Part shown: one piece after another, positions 49,101 through 61,100 of the stretch
Layout of the letters: each line of letters starts with the position of its first letter
Position numbering within the stretch: position 1 is the first letter of the stretch
Assembly: GCF_027887165.1 (NCBI RefSeq)
Contig: NC_077235.1
Coordinates: 3,799,506 to 3,863,505 of the forward strand
Reading direction: 5' to 3'
Length of the DNA: 64,000 nucleotides
Origin: Monodelphis domestica
Lineage: Eukaryota; Chordata; Mammalia; Didelphimorphia; Didelphidae
Notes under the pieces: model-generated
What the model was told of the DNA's origin: nothing
Databases searched by the model: none
Seen by the model: the letters and a program-made list of their open reading frames with translations, nothing else
Position numbers and translations under genes: made by a program

Positions 49101-49760
49101 TTCCTCGGATGACGCCCCTGGCAGCCCTCTCTCTCCCTCGGGCGGGCGGGCGGGCGCCTCGGACACTTTGCTCCCGGGGCAGGGTGCAGCGGGCTAGCCC
49201 AAGGACCGATTGCCTTTACTCTCCAAGTAGTCGGAAGGTCATTGGCTGGTAAACAATCTCGGCGGACGGCCGCTCCCGAGTGGGAGGGCAGAGGGGGCGG
49301 GGCGGGGCGGGGCCACACCGCGCCGCGCCGCGCCCGGAGAGCCTCCAGGAGTTTCGACTTCTCCGTACGGTGAAGTTGGGCGCTGACAGCTGGGAGGGGG
49401 CACGAAGCGGAGTCCCCACAGGCCGGGCTGCCCGCTAGCTTTCTCCCTCTCCCGTGGCTGCCTCCCCGGCCTGGTCATGGGCCCGCCGCCCCCTGCCCAG
49501 CACTACTTCCGATCGGACAGCAGCGAATCCTCCGCCTGCATGATGGGGGCCGCCGAGGACCCCGAGGCCTCGAGGAGGAAGCGGGCGAGGGCGAGGGCTT
49601 GCAGCCCGGTGTGGCTCGCCACGCTGGCGCTGGGCGTGCTGGCCCTGCAGGTGGCCTCCGCCACCGGCCTCTTCCTCTATTTCACCTCGTCCATTTCCAG
49701 GGTGAGTCGGGAGCCTGGGAGAAGGGCTGGGGCGGGGCGGGACAAAGGGCAGGTGTGTGG
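49100..49760 (+). promoter_or_regulatory. CpG island promoter of the TNF ligand gene
   Basis: The stretch is rich in C, G and CpG, unlike the rest of the window. A gggcgggcgggcgggc run lies at about 49139-49156, GC-box repeats (ggggcggggcggggcgggg) at about 49294-49313 and a cgcgccgcgccgcgcc run at about 49319-49335. No convincing TATA box is seen. The start codon follows at 49477 in a good context (G at -3 and +4). Confidence 0.75.
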
Positions 49761-52700
49761 TAATAAAGGAAAGCCCGCGGGCTGAAACGGGCGAGCCCGG
49801 CACTAATGCGGGAGCTCTTCCTCCTGCGCGTCCGAAACGGGCCGCCGGGCTTGGAGGTCGGGTAGGCTGAGTCCGGATGGCCAGCGCACAGGACCCCCGC
49901 GGCTAGACAGGCCGGAGCGCAGATAGGAATAGCCAAGATTAGAACCCGAGTCCTTCTCTCGGGGCCAAATTGGGGAGGTGGGTCTGTGGCGAAGCCCCTT
50001 CCCCAAGTGGAGAGGAAGCGTTTCGGAGTCTTTCCTCTTGTTTGCTTTCGGAAGCCTTTGCTTCCTGTCTTAGTGTCAATTCCAAGACGAGGGGCAGCCA
50101 AAGGCTAAGTGATCTGTCCACAGTCACCGAGGCAGGACCGGTCAGAGGGCAGACTCGAACCCAGGTCCTGGGGATTCCCGATTTGGTGCTCTGTGCACAG
50201 TACCACCGAGGTGTCCTAAGCATTCGGGCCTCTAGCTTTCTTTTCTGGCCAGAGCCCTGCTCACCTCAGCTTGTTAAAGGGCCTGGCTACACCTGGGGCA
50301 GCTCTCCTCTCCCACTGGCCGATGCTGAGAGACCTTCCGCCTGGGGCACACCAGCAGCTCTGCTTCCCGACTGCTTTCTTTGCCTCCCGAGGCTCTCTGT
50401 GATCTGTCTGTCTCCGCCAGGCTGTCCTCGAGGTTCCCAGAGACTGCTTGCTACTTCCTCCTTCGCCACCCTTGGTCAGCTGACCTCAGGAGCGGGGCCT
50501 CGCTGCTGTTCCGTTCCTTCAGGGGCTGGCGGGCCCTTCTGTGGAAGGGCGGCTTCACCTCCCCTTGGGGAGAGCCTGGCCGCTTGGCGGGCTTCAGGGA
50601 GGCCCTCCTCCTCCAGAGCACCTGAGCCTGGGCGGGTCCTCCTTTGACTGCACCCCTGCGGCCTCCAAGCCCAGAGCTCTTCCACTTGGGGTCAGGGGAC
50701 ACTGGCAGTCCTGGCTGCTTGTCCCAGGCGGTAAGTGGCCGGGATTGGGGAACCCTGCAAGTTACCCAGCCGAGGAGCTGTCTCCTTTCCCTCAGCCTGC
50801 CTTTGGCTCTCCCTTCCTTCTCCATCCCTGGCCATCCCTGCCTTGCTGCCCCAGCAAGCTTTGCCCCTCTACCTGCCCAGGCTCACAGCTGCTGCAAAGC
50901 CCTACCTTACAGTTCCTGCTACTTGCTTTGTGGGCCGATTTTGACAGAGGCATGCCAGGGGAGACTGGATGGAGAGCCAGGCCTAGAGAGGGGAGGTCCT
51001 GGGTTCCGATGTGGCCTCAGACACTTCCCAGCTGGGTGACCCTGGGCAAGTCACTCACCCCCATGGCCCAGCGCTAACCACTCTTCTGCCGTGGAGCCAA
51101 TACACAGGATTGATTCCAAGATGGAAGGTGGATTTATGCTGGTCAGCCAGCAGTAAGTATGCCCCTAGCACTAGACTAAGCCAGGGGAACACAGAGACAA
51201 CCGAAGCCTTGGTCCCCGCTCTCAAGGAGCCCTTGTTCTAATGGGGGAGGCCACACACAAGCAACCGTGGACATACAGGATGGAGGCAGGCCAAACAGCC
51301 TCACCATTCCTTGGCTAATTTCCAGACGTGGCTCATTTGAATCTCAAAGGCATCAATGGCACTTAATAAGAACACTAGGCCAGCTTCCCTGTTACCCTAG
51401 GCACAGTGGACCGAGGGATTGGTCCAAAGCCTGCTTCTTTCTCCCTTCTCCTCTAAGACACCAGAAGCTCTAGGATCAAGAGCTGGATGGCCCCTTGTAG
51501 CTCATTTTACAGATGAGGAAACTGAGGCCCAGAGAGAAGTAGTGATGTGCCGGAGGTCACCCAGAGTAGGCAGTGAAGCTGGGTTTGGCCTTGGGTCCTC
51601 GGCCCCAAATCCAGGCCAGTCCTGCTCCATCTCTCTTGGTGATAAGGACCATTTGCTGATTGCCTTCAAACCCGAGGGTGTGTCTCTGTGTCTCTCCTTT
51701 TGGAGATTTCCTGCCATCTCCCTTCATTTCAGTCTCTGGTAGAAGGCGCCTCCTTGACCCCCGGATGAGTGGCCATGTGCCAATACAGTTGGCCGCCTCC
51801 GCTGGAGCCTTGACCCTCCAGAGAGGACAGGCTGAAGGAGAACAATACCTGTGGAAGTAGCTGGTGGTTCCAGTGCACTTGGGGGCCCAGCCTCATTGCC
51901 AGACCTGCACAGAGTGACTGGGGAGGGCTCAGGGAAGACGAAGACTGCAGAGAAGTCAAAAGGAGGCCCAGCACAAGCTTCCAGATCAGACTGTCCAGAT
52001 CCTGACTCCTGTTTCCTCGGCTGGCTTTCTGGGCTGAGGTGCTCATTCCCTATCCCTTTGGGCCTCTGGGTGCAGGAGGAATTGAGGTTCTATTACTAGG
52101 CCAGTCACAGGCCCCATTCGCTAGAGCCTTCATGTCCTTACAGCATGTACTTGGTGGCCGAGCTCTGGGCTGGGAGGAGGCCTAGACTGCTGGGCAGAGT
52201 TTCTGTCAGGAAGTCTGGCTGTGGATCACATGGGTGGCCTGGCACAGGGACCAGGTGAGGAAGGGTTGGGGCCGGGGCAGACGGGGTGCTGTGATAAGAG
52301 GGCACCTTCCATCTGGAGTCCGAGGAAAACTGGCTTCTTGATCTGCCTTAGCCACTTGCGCTTGACTAGACCATGTAAGCCTGGCTTGCTTAAGATAGTC
52401 CCGGCCATTGTAAATGTATCTGCATGTGCCATCCATGGCCAGGTTCTGTGGGGCTAGCAGTGGCCATCAGAACATTACAGGGTGGGGAAGAACATGAACT
52501 TGGAGCCAAGAGAGCTGCGAGACCCTGTAACTCTGGGCCCTGGGGGTTTGCTTGTTCAATGGGGAGACAACAGAGAGGGCTTCTCACAATTCGTAGTGCA
52601 CAGCCCTGGGTCATCCAGCTCTGCCTGAGAGGGACCGCACCACAGGATCTCTCGAGGTCCCGCTTCACTTGGAAATCTCTGCCACGCTCCAGATGGTTCC

Positions 52701-55700
52701 AAAGCCTCACTGACTCACTGAGTCACGATCTTCAGTCCCTGGGAGGGCTCAGCCTCAGCCAGCTCTCGGGGCCCACAGGAAGGAGCCAGTTCCTGGAGCT
52801 GGCGTCAAGGACGAGGTCTTGGTCCCAAGGAGCCCTGAATTGGAGCTGGGCTGGGCCAGGTTGCCAGGCTAATAGCATTTATTGGACTCACTTTCATGCA
52901 TTGCTGGAATCCACGGCCAGCCACGGTAGGGGCTGAGGAGGAGATTTTGCATTTTCCCTGGCACCACCTTGGAAGTGAATCCTCTTTCCTTGAAAACCAG
53001 GAAAAACACCAAAGCACAATGGGCCCTTACTCAGGTTTGGACTGATCTTTTTGAGCCTCACGACGACCATGTGAGATGCCAATGAACTATCTTGCGCATA
53101 AGGAAGGCTCCGGGAACAGGGCTCAGACACAGCTTCTAAGTGTTAGAAGGAGGATTTGAATCCAGATCCTGACTCCCTCATCCTGTCCTCTTTCCACGAC
53201 ACCTCACTGCCTCCAAACATAGTCCTCAGATAAACCAGCCAGTAAACGATGTTCCTGTTCCTCGGGGGCTGCAGGCCCAGTCCTGAGCCAGCTCAGGCTG
53301 AAATCCCACGCTGGGACTTCGGTGCTGGTCTTCCTTTTCCTACCCTTCAGGGCTGCCAGGCTCTTCCTGTTCCTCATGTCGGTTGCGTATATTTGCCAGG
53401 GGTACAGCAGCTGTCTCCAGTCCATTGGCTCTTCCCAGCTGTCTGAAAGCGCCTCTTCCAATGGTGTGGCCCTACTAGGCCCCAAGATGCTATTCTCTGC
53501 TTTTTTTCATTCATTTGGGGGCTGCTGAGGTCTCCAGGGCAGTTTGCTGAGCTCCTAAACCAACAGCACGGAGACACTGTGAGAAGGTAGATTGGCATCG
53601 CCTCCTTGCTGGCCTAGCTCTTGTCTATCCGCCTGCTCACTGCCCTGTGGCTCCCTGCTGGCTGGGATCAGGGCTCTCACCTTGCTGCTTTATTGGATAC
53701 AGGCTTGCTTTTGGTGTCTGGGTCAGGGCCTGACGCTGTGGCCTTTGTGTGCCATAATTGGATCTCAAAGCACGGACCTCTGAGAGCTACTTAAGCCTCA
53801 GCATCATGGCACTGGTCACTGCAGCAAATCTGACCTTCCATTGAATGGCAGCCACTGACCTGAGGACAATCGTGGTACCTCCAAAGGAGCAAGAGAGAAG
53901 ACCAAGAGTCTGAGAAATAAAGGAAGCAAGTAGGAGGTGGGGATTGTGCAGAATGTGGGTCATGGCCAGAGTGAAGGGGGGGAGAGAGAGAGAGAAGAAA
54001 CTGAAGAAGAGAGAGGAGAGAGCAACTGAGGCAGAGAGAGACAGAGAGAAAGAAAGACTGAAGGAGAGAGAGAAAGAGAGACTGAGGGAGAGACAGAGAG
54101 ACGAAGGAAGAGAGAAAGAGATTGAGAAAGAGAGAAAAAGAAACAGAGAGTGAGAGGAATTGAGAGAGAGAAAGAGAGTCAGAGACTGAGAAAGAGAGAC
54201 TGATGCAGAGAGAAATAGAGACCGAGGGAGAGAGAGACAGAAAGACAGAGAGAGATAGACTGAGGGAGAGAGAGACACAGGGAGAAACTGAGAGGGAGGA
54301 CACACACACAGAGAAGAAAAGAGAGACAGAGAAAGAAGGAGAGGGAGAGAGAGAGAAAGAGAGAGACATAGGCAGGGAGAAGAGAGACTGAGGAAGAGAG
54401 ATAGTGAGAGAGACTGAGAAATAGAGACTGAGAGAGAAAGAGACTGAGGGAGAGACACAGAGACAGAGACACAGAGGGAAAGAGAGAGAGATGAGAAACA
54501 GAGAGACAGAGACTGAGGAAGAGAGAAGAGAGACAGGAAGAGAGAGACTGAGAAAGAGAGACTGAGGGAGAGATAAAGAGAGAAAGAAACTGAGGGAGAA
54601 TGAAAGAGACAGAGACTGAAGCAGAAAGAAGAGAGAGAGTCTGAGGCAGAAACAGAGAGAAAAAAGACTGAGGAAGAGAGAGAGACAGAGACTGAAGAAG
54701 AGAGACTTGAAGAAGAAAGACAGAAAGATACAAAGACTGATGAGAGAGACAGAGACTGAGGGAGAGAGACTGAGGCAGAGAAAGACAGACAGAGAGAAAG
54801 AGAGACAAAGAGGAAGAGGGCAACTGAGGGAGAGAGAGACAGAGATAGGGAGAGACTAAGGGAGAGAAACCGAGGGAAAGAAACTGAGGGGGTGGAGAGA
54901 GAGACAGAAAGAGAAGAGGGAGACAGAAAGGAAAGGGGGAGACAGAGACACAGACAGAGACACACACAGAGAGAAGGATCAACTGAAAAAGAGAGGAGAG
55001 AGACTGAGGCAGAGAAAGAGACTGAGAGAAAAAGAGACTGAGAAAGAGAGAGACAGAGATACTGAGAAAGATTGAGGGAGAGAGAAACTGAGGGATAGAG
55101 AAAGAGAGACTGAGGGAGACAGAGAGAAGAGAGAGACAGAGATTGAGAAAGAGACTGAGGGAGAAAGAAAGAGACACAGAGAGGGAGAGAGCAAATGAGG
55201 GAGAGAGAGACAGGGAGATAGACACAAAGACAGACAGAGGGGGAAAGAGAGAGAGGGAGAGAGAGAGATTGAGGCAGAGAGACAGAAGAGAGAGAGACAC
55301 TGAGGAAGAGAGACTGAGAGAGAAAGAGAGACTGAGGGAGAGAGAGAAGAGAGAGAGACTGAGGCAGAGAGAGACAGACTAAAGAAGAGAGAGAGTGAAA
55401 GAAACTGAGGTAGAGAGAGACTGAGAGAGTGAGAATGAAAAAGAAAGACTGAGGGAAAGAGAACTGAGGAATTGAGAAAGAGAAAAAAGAGAAATGCTGA
55501 GACTGAGGGAGAGAGACAGAAAGAGAGAAAGATAGACTGAAGAGAGAAAGAGAGAGACAGAGATAGGAAGAGAGAGATTGAGAAAGACTGAGGCAGAAAC
55601 AGGGAGAGAGACAGAGAGAGACTGAGGCAGAGAAAGAGACAGAGATAGAGAAAGATTGAGAGGCAGAGACAGACTGAGGAAGAGAGAGATTGAGAAAGAG

Positions 55701-58139
55701 ACTGAGGGAGAGAGAAAGACAGAGAGAGAAAGAGACTGAGGAAGAGAGAGATTGAGAAAGAGACTGAGGGAGAGAGAGACAGAGAAAGAGACTGAGGGAG
55801 AGAGAGAAAATGGAGAGAGACTGAGGAAGAAAGACAGAGACTGAAGAAGAGGCAGAGTGAGTGAAAGAGACTGAGAAGAGAGAGACAGAGAGAGAAAAGA
55901 TACTGAGGAAGAGAGAGAGACTAAAGCAGGAATGAAAAAGAAACACTGAGGGAGAGAGAACTGAGGGATTGAAAGAGAGACTGAGGAAGAGAGAAAAAAG
56001 ATGCTGAGAGAGAGAGACTGAGGGAGAGAGAGACTGAGGAAGAAAGACTGAGGGAGATAGAAAATGAGTGATCGATGGCAAAAGAGAGAGAGACTGAGGC
56101 AGAGAAAGACTGAGAGAGAGAATAAGGAAGAGAGATATAGAAAGACTGAGAGGGAGAAAGACTGAGACAGAGAGAGACTGGGGACAAGAGAGAAAAAGAG
56201 AGACTGAGAGAATGAGACAGAGAAAAAAGAGACTGAGAAAGAAAGACTGAGGGAGAGAGAAACTGAGGGATAGAAAAAAGTGAGACTGAGACAGAGAGAG
56301 ATTGAGGAAGAGAGAGAGACTGAGAGAGACTGGGGAAGAGAGAAACTGAAGAAGAGAAAGACTGAGGAAGAGAGAGACAGGGAAAGACAGAGAAAGAGAG
56401 ACTGAGGAAGAGAGAGAAAAAGAGAGTGAGAGACTGAGGGAAAGACTTAGAGAAAGAGAGAAAGAGACTGAGAAAGAGAGAGTGAGAGACTGAGGAAGAG
56501 AGAATGAGAGACTGAGAGAGAGAGACTGAGAGAGAGACAGAGACTGAGGGAGAGAGAGACACACACAGAGAGACAGAGGGGGAAAGAGAGATGGAGAGAA
56601 AGATGGAGAGAGGCAGAGAGAGAAAGAGAGGGAGACAGAAAGACAGAGACAGAGAGAAGAGAGACAGACTGAGGAAGAAAGACAGAATTTAGAAGAGAGA
56701 GACTGAGACAGAGAGAAAAGAGACTGAGGCAGAGACAGAGTGAGAATAAAAATGAAAGACTGAGAACTGAGGGATTGAGAGAGAGAAACTGAGGCAGAGA
56801 AAGATAAAGAGACTGAGAGAGAGACAGAGACTGAGGCAGAGACTGAGAGACAGAGACAGAGACAGAGAGAGAGAGAGATGTGGAAGAGAGTGAGATATAG
56901 AAAGACTGAAAGGGAGAAAGAGAGACTGAGGCAGAGAGAGACTGGGGAAGAGAGAGAGAAAGAGATAGAGAATGAGAGACTAAGGAAGAGAGAGTTTGAG
57001 AAAGAGACTGAGGGAGAGGGAGACAGAGAGAGGAAGAGAGTGAATGAGGGAGAGAGAAACACTAAGAGAGACAGGGAGAGGGAGAGAGACACAGAGACAG
57101 AGGGGGAAAGAGAGACGGAGAGGGGGAGAGAGAGGAGAGAAAGAGACTGAGGCAGAGAGAGACTGAGGAAGAGAGACAGAGAGACTGAGAGAAAAAGAGA
57201 GTGAGAGAGAGAGAAGAGAGCAAGAGAGAGAGACAGAGTGAGAAAGAAAAAGAAAGACTGAGGGAGAGAGAACTGAAGGATTGAGAGAGAGAGAAAAAGA
57301 GACGCTGAGAGACTGAGGGAGAGAGACAGAGAGACTGAAGAAGACAGAGAGACAGAAAGAGAATGCGGAAGAGGGAGATAGAGAAAGACTGAGAGGGAGA
57401 GAGAGACTGAGGCAGAGAGACACTGAGGAAGAGAGAAAAAGAATGAGACTGGGGGAGGGATACAGAGACTGAAGAAGAAAAGGAGAGACTGAGGCAGAGA
57501 GACAGAGAATCTGAGGCAGAGAGACAGAGAAGAGAGAGAGAAAGTGAGGAAGAGAGACAGAGACTGAGAGAGAAAGAGATTGAGAGAGACTGAGGGAGAG
57601 AGACAGAGATATTGAGGGAGGGAGAAAGAGACACAGGGAGAGAGAAAAAAGGAAAGAGATAGAGAAAGATACTGAGGCAGAGAGAAAGAGACTGAGGGAG
57701 AGAGAGACAGAAAAAGAGATAAAGGGAGAGAATGAGGGAGAGAGAAAGAGAGGGAGAGAGAAAGAGACAAGGGCAGAGAGATACTGAAGAAGAGAGACAG
57801 AGAAAGAGAGAGACTGAGAGAGGGAGAGACAGAGAGAGTCTGAGGGAGGGGGGAGAAAAGACCGAGGGAGAGAGACAGACTGAAGAAGAAAGGGAGAAAA
57901 AGACTGAGAAAGAGACAGAGAAAGATAGATAGAGAGAGAGAGATACAAAGACAGAGAGGGAAAGAGACACTGAGTCAGAGAGAAGGAGACTGAGGATGAG
58001 AGACAGAGAAGAGAAAATGAGTCACAGAGAGAAGAGAGAGAGACACAGAGTGAGAGACTGAGGCAGAGAGAGAGAGACTGAGGAAGAGATAGGAAGAGAG
58101 AGACAGGCAGAGAAAGAGACACACACAGAGAGACTGAAG

Positions 58140-58170
<31 letters not shown>

Positions 58171-61100
58171 GTATAGGGAGAGAGAGAGGGAGAGACATGG
58201 CTGGGGCAGAGACAGAAGGGGAATAGAGTGGAGGGGGCCAGAGAGCATGGTGTCTTTGGACTCAGTTTACCAGCCCTGAATGTTCCAAAGGAGACCCACC
58301 CGGCAGGACACTGATGTCATCAGTTCCCATGTGCCCCTGGTGGGCCCCCTTTACACTCTTCTCTGGCTTGTGTTGACTGTATTGGAAATGCGAGGTCTGC
58401 GTCCGGGCTCTGGAATGGCGTCAGAGGCTGGCAGGGATCTCCAGACGGCATCTGAAGAGCCGCGGCAGTGCCAGATGAATGGGATGGGGCTGGGGGGTGG
58501 AAGGACAGTGCAGTCAAGGTAGGATGCCAAGTGGGCCACTACAAAGCTGGACCCTCAGAGGATGTGAGGTTTTGCTAGGTGGGAAGAATCTGGGTCCCAG
58601 GGAGCAGTCCAGGCTGGGTGCCTGATTGGGTGGGTGGGTGCTGCTGACAGGAATGACCAAATTGATGTTTTTCGCTGGTCTGCCTTGGCCTAGACCTGCT
58701 GAGAAGCCCGAATTCCCAGAGGAAGGCTGTGGCCTGCATGGCGTCCCGTTCAGTTTGGTTCCCTGAACATTTCTGCAGGCTCTTCTTCCGTCAGCCTTTC
58801 TCCAAACCTTGTTTTCTTCTTGGCTCGGAGGTCAGTCCACGTTGTGAGAGCTCCTCTTGGATTCTCCTCCATCTTCCCTTGGCAGTAGCAGGCATTCCTA
58901 GACCCATTTTTTGGATGAATGAAGTGAGGTTCCGGAGTCACGCAGTGGGCTGTCAAATCCATGTCGGACTCCGTGGGAGCTTGTGGTGTGTCTGTCTGTC
59001 TTTAGCTAAAGGTCCAGAGCCAGGGAATTCCAGAGGAGCTGAAATGTCTCCAGCTCATTAGCAGCCTGCAGGAGACCCCCAGCCTGGAGGAACTGCCCAA
59101 CAACCAGACATGCCTCAAACTCATGAGCAGCATCCGGTCCTACGTGGGCTCGGTGAGTGGCCTGGGGGAGAAGCCACCTTCCTTTCTGTCAGTCAGTCAT
59201 GTGGCACCAGTCTTCTTCCATATCACTCTGGGTGCATTTTGTGGGCCGGCCAGCCAATGTGGCCTCCTTGCTCTTCTGGGACACGTGACCTTTGTACTAA
59301 CTCCCTGTAGTCCCTGCCTAGAAGGTCGCCCTCCTTCCTTCAGCCTCTTGGCAGCATCCCTGGTTGCCTCCAGGACTCAGCTCAACGCTGGCTTCTTTGC
59401 ATAGATGGGTGTCCCCTCCTGCTTTGGAGGCGGCCAAGGACGGGAGGATGGTGGCTGGCACATGGTCTGGGTGTAGACTGACTGGCTGATTTTGGACAGC
59501 TCAGCTCAGGCCTCTCTCACGCCTGCCCCTTTTCCCCAGGTGACTGAAAACCTTCTGCACAGGAGTTTCCAGAAAGGTGAGCAGATTCTCTGAGGCTCCC
59601 GAGCCAGCCCCCTTAGGGAGACCCTCAGAATGCCAGAGAACTTGGAGCTTGGCAACACTGTGGCTCTGGGAGCTCATTTGAGCTACAACACAATGCTAGG
59701 GAGGTGGGTGGCATTCTTCACCCCATTCAACAGATGAGGAAACTGAGGCAGGTGGCTGTTACATGACTTGCCCAAGGTTACTTAGCTAGGGAGTGGCTGA
59801 GGCTGGATTCAAATTCCAGTCTTCCAGACTCCAGGACCACCAGCTCTGACCTGAATTCTTTGCTCCCAGTGTCTAGAACAGGCACTTTTTAGCTGGCTGG
59901 TGCTTAATTATGAGGTTGAATGAATGAGAAAAGCTCTTAGTAAGTGCGTCCGATGTGAAACAGTCTGCTGATCAATGAATGCAGGGGAGTGAGGGAGGGC
60001 AGGAGGGTTCCCCTCGAAGCTGCTGTCTGAAGTGTCCTCAAGGAGATGGGGTGGGGAGAGGGCCATGGGGGTGCAGGCCTGAGCTCCTCCCGAGATGGCC
60101 AGTGATCGGGGTGGCAACCTGGGCCTCTGGGGGCCTACGGTGAGATTCCAGTGCCAAAGAGCCTGCTTGGACCTTTGGGGGAAGAAGGAAGCCATTTCAG
60201 GAACCCAAGGGAGAGGTGGGCAACGGAGCCCTGCTTCAGGATGGCGGCGGCGGTGGAAAGGACACAGGAGAGGCAGTTTGCAGGGAGAAATGGCGAGGTG
60301 TGCCATTCCCTCGAGGCTGTTGCCTTCCATTGACCTTCTCCCTAGTGGTATCCTTAAAGGCCTGCCGCTGTGTGCCCCGAGGAACCCTGGCTGTGGAGTA
60401 GAGGGGAGCTGGGGTCCACTTCAGTTTCAGACTCAGCAGCTGGGTGACTCTGGGCAAGTCACTTAAGGTGACATGATAAGGAACGTCCTTATCATGGACG
60501 TGTAGAGGTAGCTGCCGGGAATTCTGGGGAGGGGCTGCCTCTTCACCTGGGACTTTGGCTCAAGGTCTCTGGGTCATCTCATCTGAGACGGTTTCTCTCT
60601 CCCTCCCCTGGCCACCCCACCTTTGTGCTTTGGCCCTTCAGATCTCCTCCTGCCCAACCTGAAAAGGGGAGTCAGGGCAAGGGGGCATATCACAGCCTCC
60701 ACTCTTTTACCTGCAGCTCTTGGTCACTTACTTTTTCTGCAGGTTTGACCGGTAATTCTGCCAATGTGGAGGGGCAACCACCGATGACACCCCCCTTCTC
60801 TGGAGGAGCTCAGCCCTCGGCCCACGTCACCCTCATCCCCTACAACTCAGCCAGTGTGGGTGAGTGCAGGCCTTAGAGGCTCGCCCGCCAGCCTTGCCCC
60901 CTGAACCTCTGCTCTGCCTGGTCCTCAGAAGAACGGGCCCTAGCAGCAAGCCTTCCCATCTTACTTGTAGCAAGGACATAGGAGGCTGGTGTAGCAGCCA
61001 AGAGCACCCCACCGCACACACTCCCCAGGGGCACAAGAGGCCCCCTCTCTCTCCCTGTGCTTCTGTCCAAATGGTGTGAGGGCCTCAGGCAATCGATATT

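Noticed and set aside
49702-49785. Extension of the ligand's first exon to a stop at 49785
   Set aside because: A strong gtgagt donor follows the membrane segment. The downstream exons join in frame and complete a TNF domain.
53787-58248. A 1327-codon minus-strand open frame and its neighbours, rich in Ser, Leu and Phe
   Set aside because: Same cause: it is the reverse of a GA-rich array inside an intron, with no domain and no start or splice support.
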